Assembly: GCA_036272915.1 (NCBI GenBank)
Contig: DATAXV010000093.1
Location: 1 to 50,611, forward strand
Source: DATAXV01 sp036272915
GTDB taxonomy: Bacteria; Chloroflexota; Dormibacteria; Dormibacterales; Dormibacteraceae
Direction of reading: 5' to 3'
Length of the DNA stretch: 50,611 bases
Notes under the pieces: model-generated
Seen by the model: only the letters and a program-made list of their open reading frames with translations
Told to the model about the DNA's origin: nothing
Databases searched by the model: none
Position numbers and translations under genes: made by a program
Shown here: in pieces, positions 40,483 to 48,257 of the stretch
Layout: every line of letters begins with the position of its first letter
Numbering within the stretch: position 1 is the stretch's first letter

Positions 40483-40524
40483 TCACCATTGTAGAGGCAG
40501 CTTGCGCGGACCGGAGGGGGAGCG

Positions 40525-41031
40525 GTGACCGAGACCGGCGACGAGCAGCTGACGAGGACGGCGCCAGCGAGGCGGCGCCCCCTGGCGGAGCGGACGCTGA
40601 ACGGTGCGGTGCGGGCGCTGCTGCGCTCGCCCCTGCACGGTGTGGTCAGCCGCCGGCTGCTCCTGATCACGGTCGTCGGCAGGCGCACCGGCACCGTCTA
40701 CGCCCACCCCGTCGGCTACGTCGTCGACGACGACGGCGCGGTCCTGGTCGGCAGCGCCGCCGGCTGGCGGCGGAACCTCCGGGCCGGTGAGCCGGTCCGC
40801 CTGCGCCTCCGCGGTCACGAGCGCCTGGCCTCGGCCGAGGTGATCAGGGACGAGGGCACGGCGGCGGTCCTCTACCGCACCATCCTCCGTCGCAACCCCG
40901 TCCACGGCCGCTTCGCCGGCATCCACGCCGCCGCCGACGGCGCCCCCGACCCCGAGGACCTGCGCCGGGCGCTCGGCCGGGGGGCGGCGGTGGTGCGGCT
41001 CCGGCTCGACAACCAAGGAGAAGGAAGATGA
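40525..41031 (+). CDS. Deazaflavin (F420)-dependent nitroreductase family protein
   Basis: 168 aa split-barrel protein of the Ddn/DUF385 family. The core LLLITVVGRRTGTVYAHPVGYVVDDDGAVLVGSAAGW, then WRRNLRAGEPVRLRLRG, matches the F420H2-binding family of mycobacterial Ddn. Members reduce quinones, nitroaromatics or unsaturated compounds with F420H2. This implies that the host makes F420, which fits a high-GC Gram-positive or Chloroflexota-like lineage. Its stop overlaps the start of the next gene, a small winged-helix protein. The upstream palindromes indicate TetR control. Confidence 0.85.
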   Translation: MTETGDEQLTRTAPARRRPLAERTLNGAVRALLRSPLHGVVSRRLLLITVVGRRTGTVYAHPVGYVVDDDGAVLVGSAAGWRRNLRAGEPVRLRLRGHERLASAEVIRDEGTAAVLYRTILRRNPVHGRFAGIHAAADGAPDPEDLRRALGRGAAVVRLRLDNQGEGR

Positions 41032-41465
41032 GCGACGTCACCGTGCCCGTCATCAGCGGCTTCGACCTGAACCTCGCCGCCCGCGCGACCAGATCGGCCC
41101 TGGATCGCGTGCTCGAGCGGGAGGGACTGACCTTCCCGACCTGGGGAGTGATGAACCAGATCGGCTCGAAGGGCGGTCGGATCCCCGCCGAGGAGCTGAC
41201 CGCCGCTTTGCGGGCAGGCCTGGGCATGGGGCCGGAGGCCCTCTCCGGTCTCCTCCGAGCGGTCGCCGCCGAGGGCCTGATCACGGTCGGGGAGGGATCG
41301 GCCGAGCTGACCGCGGCGGGCGCCGAGCGCTTCCGCCGGCTGCAGGCCCTCGTCGCCGACCTCGCCGGCGAACTCTGGGCCGGCTTCGACCCCGAGGAGC
41401 TCGCCGTCACCCGCCGGGTGCTGGTCGAGGTGGCCGAGCGCGCGCGCGCGGCCGCGACTGGCTGA
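41028..41465 (+). CDS. MarR-like winged-helix protein
   Basis: 145 aa from the ATG at 41028, which overlaps the nitroreductase stop and has AAGGAGAAGG just before it. Residues 13-100 show a winged helix: TRSALDRVLEREGLTFPTWGVMNQIG, IPAEELTAALRAGLGMGPEALSGLLRAVAAEGLITVGEGSAELTAAG. The recognition helix and wing are weakly conserved, but the helix order fits MarR. Coupled translation with the nitroreductase suggests that both belong to one response. Ligand unknown. Confidence 0.7.
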   Translation: MSDVTVPVISGFDLNLAARATRSALDRVLEREGLTFPTWGVMNQIGSKGGRIPAEELTAALRAGLGMGPEALSGLLRAVAAEGLITVGEGSAELTAAGAERFRRLQALVADLAGELWAGFDPEELAVTRRVLVEVAERARAAATG

Positions 41466-41518
41466 GACGCCGCCGATCGGGCGCGGCCGGGGGAGGGCCC
41501 CGGCCGTGCCCGGCGCCA

Positions 41519-41710
41519 TCAGCCGAGCAGCCGCATCCTTCGCGACCGGACCGGTGCCTGCCAGTCCAGGCCGACGACCAGCGCCTCCCTCACGCGCCGC
41601 CCGAAGAGCGAGGAGGCGGCGAGCTCGCGGCGGCAGTCGTCGCAGGCGCGGACGTGATCGAGCGTGGCCGCCGGGACCGTGTCCAGATCGCCCTCCGCGA
41701 TCGACACCAT
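41519..41710 (-). CDS. Small zinc-finger protein (anti-sigma zf-HC2-like)
   Basis: 63 aa from the ATG at 41710. The middle, LDHVRACDDCRREL, carries H19-x3-C23-x2-C26, the HxxxCxxC of zf-HC2 zinc-binding anti-sigma domains. A possible first ligand lies just upstream of the ATG: the same frame is open to the histidine kinase stop and encodes WRRCVRHRRH. No transmembrane segment follows the finger, so it is a short cytoplasmic form. No sigma-factor gene is adjacent. The kinase upstream is on the same strand and in the same frame, separated by a single TAG. Confidence 0.6.
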   Translation of the reverse strand: MVSIAEGDLDTVPAATLDHVRACDDCRRELAASSLFGRRVREALVVGLDWQAPVRSRRMRLLG

Positions 41711-41770
41711 GTGGCGGCGGTGCCGGACGCACCTCCGCCAGGCGGCGAGACCCAGGATCCGGATGGCCCC

Positions 41771-42478
41771 CTACCCCTGCTGAGCGCGGGGCAGAGCGAG
41801 CACGAAGACACTGCCCTGCAGCGGCTCACTCCACTCCAGACGGAGGCTCCCCCCCTCGTTCTCCGCCAGACGACGGCTGAGGTGGAGGCCCATTCCGGTC
41901 CCGGGCACGCTCTCGTGGAGCCGGACGCCCGGCTCGAAAACGCGCTCGTGGTCGGCCTTGGCGATGCCGAGGCCGTAGTCGTGGACGGCGATCTCGACAC
42001 GATCACCGGCCTCGACGTTGCGGGTCTCGACGAAGACCCGCGCCGGCGCGAGGCTGTAGGCGATGGCGTTGCGAATCAGCCCGGAAAGGACGCATCGCAC
42101 CCTCTCCGGCACCGCCTCCACCGTCGCCGGCAGCGGTGCTCCCGTGCACAGCGGCTCGACCGTCGCGCCGTTGAGCTCCGCCTGCGCCCGGATGCGCTGG
42201 ATCACCTGGGTGACCAGCTCATCCGCCTCGAACCGCTCTCTATCCCTTCCCTCCGGGCCGCTCCCGCCTGCACCGAGCAGGTTTCGCACCATGGTCCCCA
42301 TCCCTCGAGCCTCGCCCTCGATCATCTTCAGCGCCGTCTCCTGCGCGTCGGCAGGAAGGCCGCCCTCCCGCAGCATCGAGACGCATCCGAGAATGACGGT
42401 GACAGGGCCCTGTAGCTCGTGGGCCATCAGCGCCGCCGCTTCCGGGTGTGCCTCCCTGACTACTTCCGAATCGACCAT
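41771..42478 (-). CDS. Cytoplasmic histidine kinase
   Basis: 235 aa from the ATG at 42478, set by GGGGGAGG seven bases upstream; a frame to 42529 would cross a palindrome. The dimerisation domain carries phospho-accepting H20 in LMAHELQGPVTVILG. The ATPase domain has the N box LIRNAIAYS, G1 DYGLGIAKADHERVFEP and G2 GTGMGLHLSRRLAENEGG. There is no sensor or transmembrane domain and no response regulator next door, so it is an orphan that must get its signal from another protein. It is divergent from the cupin operon. Confidence 0.88.
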   Translation of the reverse strand: MVDSEVVREAHPEAAALMAHELQGPVTVILGCVSMLREGGLPADAQETALKMIEGEARGMGTMVRNLLGAGGSGPEGRDRERFEADELVTQVIQRIRAQAELNGATVEPLCTGAPLPATVEAVPERVRCVLSGLIRNAIAYSLAPARVFVETRNVEAGDRVEIAVHDYGLGIAKADHERVFEPGVRLHESVPGTGMGLHLSRRLAENEGGSLRLEWSEPLQGSVFVLALPRAQQG

Positions 42479-42490
42479 GCCGAGCCTCCC

Positions 42491-42504
42491 CCGTGACGTC
42501 ACGG
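42491..42504. promoter_or_regulatory. Perfect 14-base palindrome between kinase and cupin genes
   Basis: CCGTGACGTCACGG is fully self-complementary. It lies 12 bases upstream of the kinase ATG and 27 bases upstream of the cupin -10, so a bound dimer could affect both directions. Two further CGTGATC copies follow at about 42515-42528. Confidence 0.5.
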
Positions 42505-42530
42505 CCCGTCTGCCGTGATCCGTGATCAAA

Positions 42531-42536
42531 TATCAT
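42531..42536 (+). promoter_or_regulatory. -10 of the cupin operon
   Basis: TATCAT ends seven bases before the ATG at 42544, giving a leaderless start. It argues against the in-frame ATG at 42535, which lies inside the hexamer. Confidence 0.45.
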
Positions 42537-42543
42537 GGTAGCG

Positions 42544-42861
42544 ATGGAGGCCAGCGATCGCAACCGAGGCCCCCTGGGGCCGATCGGGCAGCGGGTGGTG
42601 TACGAGGACGAGCGGGTACGGGTGTGGGAGGTCTCGCTCGAGCCCGGCGAGCAGCAGCCGCTGCACCGCCACCTCAACCCCTACCTGGTCATCGCCGTGG
42701 AGGGAGGCCGCAACGTGATCGAGAACGTGGACGGCGGTCGCCGCGAGGTGGTCGAGGAGCCCGGAGGGGTGGTTTTCCGCGAGGCCGGGGAGGTTCACAC
42801 GCTGACCAACGTCGGCACGACCCGATACGTCAACCGTCTGGTGGAGCTGAAGCATGTCTGA
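42544..42861 (+). CDS. Cupin domain protein
   Basis: 105 aa from the ATG at 42544, the leaderless start. A single cupin barrel: motif 1 includes LEPGEQQPLHRHLNPYLVIAVEGG (GxxxxxHxHxxxxxxxxxxG form), and motif 2 PGGVVFREAGEVHTLTNVG supplies the second His. Metal-binding residues look complete, so a small-molecule isomerase or dioxygenase function is possible; it may also bind without catalysis. Its last eight bases overlap the next cupin gene, so the two are coupled. Confidence 0.83.
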   Translation: MEASDRNRGPLGPIGQRVVYEDERVRVWEVSLEPGEQQPLHRHLNPYLVIAVEGGRNVIENVDGGRREVVEEPGGVVFREAGEVHTLTNVGTTRYVNRLVELKHV

Positions 42862-43249
42862 CGTGGAGCCGCTTGCCTCGGGTGAGGTGTTGATCCAGAC
42901 CGCCGAGATGTCCTGGCAGGCGAAGACGCTGGCCGGGCTCGCGCAGAAGATGCTCTTCCGCAACGAGGAGTCGAGCGCCTCCATCGCGCTGGTCCGCTTC
43001 GAGAAGGGGTCGGGCATCCCCGAGCCCCACTCCCACGCGTCGAACCAGTTCATGTACTGCCTGGAGGGGAGCTACCAGTACACCGACTCCGGCCTGATCC
43101 TGACGCCGGGCACCTTCTACCTCAACCCCAAGGGCAACGTCCACGGGCCGACCCTGGCCCTTGAGGACTCGGTCCTGCTCGAGGTCTACGACGGTCCCCA
43201 CTACCCGCAGAAGCCGTCCTGGTACACGGACGAGGCGGACGCGCGTTGA
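42854..43249 (+). CDS. Second cupin domain protein
   Basis: 131 aa, translationally coupled to the first cupin. It shows GSGIPEPHSHASNQFMYCLEGSYQY (two His of motif 1) and LTPGTFYLNPKGNVHGPTL (His of motif 2). The arrangement resembles ChrR/RmlC-like and acetylacetone-dioxygenase-type cupins. The two cupins are only distantly alike. With the Ldh_2 dehydrogenase and RidA downstream it suggests breakdown of a hydroxy- or oxo-acid. A specific substrate cannot be named. Confidence 0.83.
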   Translation: MSDVEPLASGEVLIQTAEMSWQAKTLAGLAQKMLFRNEESSASIALVRFEKGSGIPEPHSHASNQFMYCLEGSYQYTDSGLILTPGTFYLNPKGNVHGPTLALEDSVLLEVYDGPHYPQKPSWYTDEADAR

Positions 43250-43355
43250 GGTCGGGATCGATGGCCGAACCCGACGTGCACGAACATCCCGTCCCGCCCG
43301 CCGTCCGGACGGCGAGGCGGGAACCGAGCCGGGTGATTCGCCGGGAGGCCTCCCG

Positions 43356-44444
43356 GTGAGCGCCATGGAACCGGTCGCGATCGTCCCCGGCCGCTGGCTG
43401 GCGGACCTTGTCGCCGGCGTCTTCGGCACTCTCGGCTTCAGCCCCGGGGCCTCGGCCGCGATCGCCGAGGACCTGGTCGACGCCGACCTCAGGGGCATCT
43501 CCTCGCATGGGGTGATGCTGACCCCGATCTACGCGGACCGGGTCCAGCGCGGGTCGGTGAGCCGGCTGGAGACCTTCGACGTGGTCGTCGACCGCGACGC
43601 GGTGGCGGTGCTCGACGCCGGCCACGGCCTGGGCCAGCTCTCCAGCCGGGTGGCGATGGACATGGCCACCGAACGCGCGCTGGCCCACGGCGTCGGCGCG
43701 GTGACGGTCCGGCGCGCCCACCACTTCGGCGCCGCCGGCCGCCACGCCCTGCGCGCGGCGGAGCGCGGCTGCATCGGCATCGCCTGCTCCAACACCACGG
43801 CCCTGATGCCCGCCCCCGGCGGGGCGAGCCGGGTCCTCGGCAACAACCCGGTGGCGATGGCGGTGCCCACGGCCTCCGGCCCGCCCCTGCTGCTGGACAT
43901 GGCCCTCAGCGCCGTCGCCCTCAACCGCATCCGGATGGCGGAGCGGGCGGGAACGCCCATCCCCGACACCTGGGCGACGGACTCGGGCGGCATCCCGACG
44001 ACGGACCCGGCCGCCGCCATCGCCGGCATGCTGCTGCCCGCCGGCGGCCACAAGGGCTTCGGTCTGGCGCTGATGGTGGAGGTCCTCACCAGCGTCCTCA
44101 GCGGCGGCGCCTGGTCGGTGCACTCGCTCTACCGCGACCCCGACCTGCACAACGACTGCTCCCACTTCTTCATGGCCCTGGACGTCGCCCACTTCATGGA
44201 CGCGGACCAGTTCCAGGCGCAGACGGCGCAGCTGGGCAGGCTGATCCGGGAGTCGCCGCCGCATCCCGGCGTCGAGGCCGTGCACGCTCCTGGCGACGGG
44301 CAGTGGCGGCGCCGGCTCGAGCAGCTGGAGCGGGGTGTGGCGGTCAGCCCGACGGCGCTGGTCGAGCTTCAGGAATGCGCGCGGCGCCTCGGCGTCGACG
44401 CCTCGCTCCCCCAGGGAGAGGAGGGTGGAGATGCCCAGGCGTGA
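43356..44444 (+). CDS. Malate/L-lactate/ureidoglycolate dehydrogenase family (Ldh_2)
   Basis: 362 aa from GTG at 43356, with GGGAGG seven bases before it. The Ldh_2 family uses NAD(P) to oxidise 2-hydroxy acids such as malate, lactate, sulfolactate, ureidoglycolate or 2,3-diketo-gulonate. Visible: active-site DLRGISSHGVML, VRRAHHFGAAG, the cofactor region NNPVAMAVPTASGPPLLLDMALS, then GGIPTTDPAAAI and AGGHKGFGLALMVEVLTSVLSGG. Full length with the catalytic His present. It is followed with 14 bases of overlap by the RidA gene. Confidence 0.9.
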   Translation: MSAMEPVAIVPGRWLADLVAGVFGTLGFSPGASAAIAEDLVDADLRGISSHGVMLTPIYADRVQRGSVSRLETFDVVVDRDAVAVLDAGHGLGQLSSRVAMDMATERALAHGVGAVTVRRAHHFGAAGRHALRAAERGCIGIACSNTTALMPAPGGASRVLGNNPVAMAVPTASGPPLLLDMALSAVALNRIRMAERAGTPIPDTWATDSGGIPTTDPAAAIAGMLLPAGGHKGFGLALMVEVLTSVLSGGAWSVHSLYRDPDLHNDCSHFFMALDVAHFMDADQFQAQTAQLGRLIRESPPHPGVEAVHAPGDGQWRRRLEQLERGVAVSPTALVELQECARRLGVDASLPQGEEGGDAQA

Positions 44445-44829
44445 GATCGTCAGCGAGGCCCTGGCCCCGCCCAACGGCCACTACTGCCACGCCACCGTCG
44501 CCGAGGGAGGCGGGAGGCTGGTCTTCATCTCGGGGATGACGGCCCGGAGAAGGGATGGCTCGATCGCGGGCCTGGGAGATGTTCGTGCACAGACCAGACA
44601 GGTCTGTGAGAATCTCAAGACAGCCGTGGAAGCTGCCGGAGGTTCGCTCGGAGACGTGTACAGGGTCGACGTGTACGTACGCAGCCTGGCCGACCTCGCG
44701 GCCGTCCAGGAGGTGCGCCGCGAGTACTTCTCGGAGTCCCTGCCGGCGTCGACGCTGGTCGAGGTCTCGGGCCTGGTCGCGCCCGAGTACCTCATCGAGA
44801 TGAACGCGATCGCGGTGGTCGAGGCCTGA
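44431..44829 (+). CDS. RidA family reactive-imine deaminase
   Basis: 132 aa of the RidA/YjgF/Rid family, which hydrolyse reactive enamine or imine intermediates. RLVFISGMTARR starts the core. CENLKTAVEAAGGSLGDVYRVDVYV is the conserved helix. The end YFSESLPASTLVEVSGLVAPEYLIEMNAIAVV holds the position of the catalytic Arg (R-x-x-x of RidA, here replaced by a Ser/Ala stretch), so it may belong to the Rid4-7 groups that lack deaminase activity. It overlaps the Ldh_2 gene and precedes GntR by one base. Confidence 0.85.
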   Translation: MPRREIVSEALAPPNGHYCHATVAEGGGRLVFISGMTARRRDGSIAGLGDVRAQTRQVCENLKTAVEAAGGSLGDVYRVDVYVRSLADLAAVQEVRREYFSESLPASTLVEVSGLVAPEYLIEMNAIAVVEA

Positions 44830-44830
44830 C

Positions 44831-45541
44831 ATGGTAGAAGGACAGCCGCATCGCGACCGGACGCTGGCCGAGTCGGCGGCGACCGCGCTCCACCAGATGA
44901 TCCTCTCCGGCCAGATCGAGCACGGCGCGCCGCTCCGCCTGCAGGAGCTGGCCGCCCGCCTGGACATGAGCGTGATGCCGGTCCGCGAGGCGATCCGCCG
45001 GCTCAGCGCCCTCGGCCTGGTCGAGGTCATCCCCCACAAGGGAGCCTGGGTCCGGCGTCTCTCGGTGGACGACTTCCTCGACACCCACGAGACCCGGCTG
45101 ATGCTGGAGCTGCCCGCCGTCGAGCGCGCGGCGAAGCGCTTCGCCGCCCACGACCGCGAGATCGCCGAGGACCTGCTCCGGCAGCACGTGGAGCTCAGCC
45201 GGCTCGGCGACAGCCAGGGCATGCGCGCCGCCCACCGCGAGTTCCACTTCGCGCTGGTCCGGCCCTGCGGCTCGGTCTGGCTGCCGCGCGCGCTGGAGCC
45301 GGTCTGGCAGAACAGCGAGCGCTACCGCTTCGCCTCGCCGCCCGACGAGGCCGAGATCCAGCAGGTGGACGGCGAGCATCGCACCATCCTCGAGGCGTGT
45401 GCCGAGCACCGGCCCGAGGTCGCCGTGTCGGCGCTCGAGGCGCACCTGCAGCGCGCCTTCGAGCGCATGCTTTCCAGGTTGAAGGCCCGGGTCGACCGGG
45501 AGGCCGGCGAGAACAAGCCGGCGGATGACAAGCAGGGCTGA
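44831..45541 (+). CDS. GntR family transcriptional regulator (FCD type)
   Basis: 236 aa. N-terminal winged helix: LHQMILSGQIEHGAPLRLQELAARLDMSVMPVREAIRRLSALGLVEVIPHKGAWV is a textbook GntR motif. The C-terminal FCD helical domain has the metal-binding pattern ETRLMLELPAVERAA...HREFHFALVR...EHRTILEA. It is placed between the catabolic genes and the ABC transporter, one base after RidA, and probably represses the whole cluster until a carboxylate substrate is present. Confidence 0.93.
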   Translation: MVEGQPHRDRTLAESAATALHQMILSGQIEHGAPLRLQELAARLDMSVMPVREAIRRLSALGLVEVIPHKGAWVRRLSVDDFLDTHETRLMLELPAVERAAKRFAAHDREIAEDLLRQHVELSRLGDSQGMRAAHREFHFALVRPCGSVWLPRALEPVWQNSERYRFASPPDEAEIQQVDGEHRTILEACAEHRPEVAVSALEAHLQRAFERMLSRLKARVDREAGENKPADDKQG

Positions 45542-45592
45542 TCCGTTCCGACCACGTCTGGCTGCGGATTCGGCAAAGGAGGGGGGTGAACC

Positions 45593-46642
45593 ATGCATCT
45601 CGTGAATGCGCGCCCGACGAGGCGCGGCGTCCTGCGCACGGCGCTGGCCGTGGGCGGGGCCGGCGGGCTGGCGACGCTGATCGACGCCTGCGGCGTCCAG
45701 CCCAAGCCGGCGAGCGCGAAGACGGCGACCAGGACCTCCATCGGCCTGCAGCTCGACTTCCTGCCCCTGGGGCGCTACGCCCCCTACTACTACGGGGTGG
45801 AGAAGGGGATCTACTCGAAGCGGGGGCTCGACGTCACCATCGCCAGCAGCACCGGGACCGGTCCGGCGCTCCAGCAGCTGGTGGCGGGCCGGCAGCAGAT
45901 GCTGTTCGTCGACATCCCCTCGATGCTGGACCTGATGGGCAAGGACCCGAAGCCGCGGATGCGCAGCTACGCCGTCGTCTACGCCACCGCCCCGGAGACG
46001 GTCTTCTTCTATGAGGGCGGCTCGATCAGGAACCCGAAGGACCTCGAGGGCAAGACCATCGCCACCTCGGCCGGGTCCACCGACTTCGAGCTCTTCCCGC
46101 TCTTCGCCAAGGCCAACGGCATCGACATGAGCACGATCAGCTGGAAGACGGTCTCGGCCTCGACCAAGCTGAGCCTGATGCTCGAGGGCGAGGTCGACGC
46201 CACCACCACCTACGTCATGGGCCTGCCCGGCGCCCAGGCCGGCGCCAAGAGCGGCAAGAAGGTCGGCCACTTCACCTACGGCGACTACGGGGTCAAGGTC
46301 TACGGCAACGGGCTGATCACGACCACCGAGTTCGCCTCGGCCCACCCGCCGGCGGTGAGCGCGTTCGTCCAGGCCTCGCTGGAGGCCTACAGGCAGGCCT
46401 TCGCCAAGCCGCAGGCGGCGGTGGAGGCGATGGCCAAGTCGGTGCCGACGCTGGACCAGGACCAGGCCATGGCCGAGGTGGCGATCGTCAGGAGCCTGGC
46501 CATGGGCCCGGCCCAGCGGGCCCACGGGCTCGGCTACCAGGACCCGACCGTGATGCACACCAGCTACGAGGCCGTGGTCAAAACCCTCAAGCAGCCGATC
46601 GGCAGGCCGGTCACGGACTACTACACCAACTCCGCGATCTGA
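45593..46642 (+). CDS. ABC transporter substrate-binding protein (NMT1/THI5-like)
   Basis: 349 aa. The N-terminus has a twin-arginine pair (R10-R11, TRRGVLRTALAV) and a lipobox LIDAC (C33), so it is a Tat-exported lipoprotein at the outer face of the membrane. The binding domain is NMT1-type: IGLQLDFLPLGRYAPYYYGVEKGIYSKRGLDVTI, then GTGPALQQLVAGRQQMLFVDIPS. The NitT/TauT family takes up nitrate, sulfonates, taurine or pyrimidine precursors. It is followed by matching ATPase and permease genes. Given the neighbours, an organic acid or amine is the probable ligand. Confidence 0.9.
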   Translation: MHLVNARPTRRGVLRTALAVGGAGGLATLIDACGVQPKPASAKTATRTSIGLQLDFLPLGRYAPYYYGVEKGIYSKRGLDVTIASSTGTGPALQQLVAGRQQMLFVDIPSMLDLMGKDPKPRMRSYAVVYATAPETVFFYEGGSIRNPKDLEGKTIATSAGSTDFELFPLFAKANGIDMSTISWKTVSASTKLSLMLEGEVDATTTYVMGLPGAQAGAKSGKKVGHFTYGDYGVKVYGNGLITTTEFASAHPPAVSAFVQASLEAYRQAFAKPQAAVEAMAKSVPTLDQDQAMAEVAIVRSLAMGPAQRAHGLGYQDPTVMHTSYEAVVKTLKQPIGRPVTDYYTNSAI

Positions 46643-46646
46643 GGCC

Positions 46647-47459
46647 ATGACCGCCGCCCAGCCCCTCTTGCCGCCCGATCCCCTGGTCGAGGTGCGGGGG
46701 GTGAGCAAGGTCTTCGTGGGGCGGCGCGGGGCCTCGGTCGAGGCGCTCCGCCCGATCGACCTCGAGATCGGGCGGGGCGAGTTCCTGGCCGTGGTCGGCC
46801 CCTCCGGCTGCGGCAAGTCGACGCTCCTCTCGATCGTCGCCGGCCTGGTCCCGGCCAGCGCCGGCGAGGTCCTGATCGACGGCGCGCCCATCGAGGGCCC
46901 GTACTCGCGGCTCGGGATCGTCTTCCAGAAGGACCTGCTCCTGGAGTGGCGCTCGGTCCTCGACAACGTGCTGATCCAGGCCGAGGTGCGGCGGATGGAC
47001 ATGGTCGAGGCCAGGGTCCGGGCGCGCCGGCTCCTCCACCTGGTCGGGCTCGAGGGCTTCGAGCGCAACTACCCCTCGGAGCTGTCCGGCGGGATGCGGC
47101 AGCGGGTGGCGATCTGCCGGGCGCTGCTCCACGACCCCCCGCTGCTCCTGATGGACGAGCCCTTCGCCGCGCTCGACGCCATCACCCGCGACCAGATGTG
47201 CCTCGATCTGCTCTCGATCTGGTCGGAGCGGCGTCAGACCGTGCTCTTCATCACCCACTCCATCCCCGAGGCCGTGTTCCTGGCCGACCGGGTCGCCGTC
47301 ATGAGCCCGCGGCCGGGCGCGTTCACCGACGTCCTCGAGGTCGGGCTGGAGCGGCCGCGCCGGCTGGCGGTGAGGGAGACGGAGGGGTTCACCCGCCACT
47401 CGGGCCGGATCCGTGAGCTGTTCGAGGCCCAGGGGATCCTCCGCGAGGCGAGGACATGA
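46647..47459 (+). CDS. ABC transporter ATP-binding protein (NitT/TauT type)
   Basis: 270 aa. Walker A GPSGCGKST (51-59), Q-loop IVFQKDLLLEW (about 91-101), signature LSGGMRQRVAICRALL (146-161) and Walker B LLLMDEPFAALD (166-177) are complete. It ends in a helix typical of TauB/SsuB-type ATPases. It drives import with the permease whose start overlaps its stop by four bases (ATGA), so the two are made together. Confidence 0.95.
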   Translation: MTAAQPLLPPDPLVEVRGVSKVFVGRRGASVEALRPIDLEIGRGEFLAVVGPSGCGKSTLLSIVAGLVPASAGEVLIDGAPIEGPYSRLGIVFQKDLLLEWRSVLDNVLIQAEVRRMDMVEARVRARRLLHLVGLEGFERNYPSELSGGMRQRVAICRALLHDPPLLLMDEPFAALDAITRDQMCLDLLSIWSERRQTVLFITHSIPEAVFLADRVAVMSPRPGAFTDVLEVGLERPRRLAVRETEGFTRHSGRIRELFEAQGILREART

Positions 47460-48253
47460 ACGGCGCCTCACGACGGCCGGCGGCGCTCGGGGCCCTCTAC
47501 CCGGTCGTGGCCGTCATCGTCGTGCTCGCCCTCTGGCAGGGTGCGGTCACCCTCTTCGACATCAACGTGGCCCTGCTGCCGGCGCCGGGCCAGGTCCTCT
47601 CCGCTCTGATCGGCTCGCGGGCGGCGCTGGTGCCCTATTCCGAGGTCACGCTGGTCGAGATCCTGGTCGGCTTCGGGCTGGGGGTCGTGATCGGCGTCCC
47701 GCTGGGCGCGCTGATCGTCTTCAGCGACCCGGTCCGGCGCGCCGTCTACCCCCTGCTGGTCGCCTCGCAGATGGTGCCCAAGGTCGCTATCGCCCCGGTG
47801 TTCGTGGTCTGGTTCGGGACCGGCCTCCCCTCCAAGTTCCTGGTCGCCTTCCTCATCTCCTTCTTCCCGATCGTCATCTCCACCGCGCTGGGGATGGGCT
47901 CGGCGGATCCGGACATGGTCCGCCTGCTCCGCTCGATGGGAGCGGGCCGGCTCTTCGTCTTCACCCGCCTGCGCCTCCCCGCCGCCCTGCCCAGCATCTT
48001 CGCCGGGCTCAAGGTGGCGATGAGCCTGGCCGTGGTCGGGGCGATCGTCGGCGAGTTCGTCGCCGCCAACAGCGGGCTCGGCTACTTCCTGCTCTTCGCC
48101 AACGGGCAGGTCGACACCCCCGCCGTGTTCGCCGGCCTGGTCGTGCTGACCGCGATCGGTGTCGTCCTCTATTTCCTGGTCGAGGTGGTCGAGCGCCTGG
48201 TCGTGCCGGCGCCGCTCCGCCGCCGGGCCGAGGAGAGCACGGCGACGATGTAG
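47456..48253 (+). CDS. ABC transporter permease (NitT/TauT type)
   Basis: 265 aa integral membrane protein with about six helices. The EAA-type coupling loop is seen in DMVRLLRSMGAGRLFVFTRLRLPAALPSIFAGLKVA. The final GAIVGEFVAANSGLGYFLLFA is characteristic of SsuC/TauC permeases. It completes the transporter with the substrate-binding protein and ATPase upstream. The end of the gene is convergent with the uncharacterised minus-strand gene four bases later. Confidence 0.93.
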   Translation: MNGASRRPAALGALYPVVAVIVVLALWQGAVTLFDINVALLPAPGQVLSALIGSRAALVPYSEVTLVEILVGFGLGVVIGVPLGALIVFSDPVRRAVYPLLVASQMVPKVAIAPVFVVWFGTGLPSKFLVAFLISFFPIVISTALGMGSADPDMVRLLRSMGAGRLFVFTRLRLPAALPSIFAGLKVAMSLAVVGAIVGEFVAANSGLGYFLLFANGQVDTPAVFAGLVVLTAIGVVLYFLVEVVERLVVPAPLRRRAEESTATM

Positions 48254-48257
48254 ACGG

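Noticed and set aside
44792..47068. 758-codon minus-strand frame over the transporter genes
   Set aside because: Antisense to GntR, substrate-binding and ATPase genes that are all clearly real.
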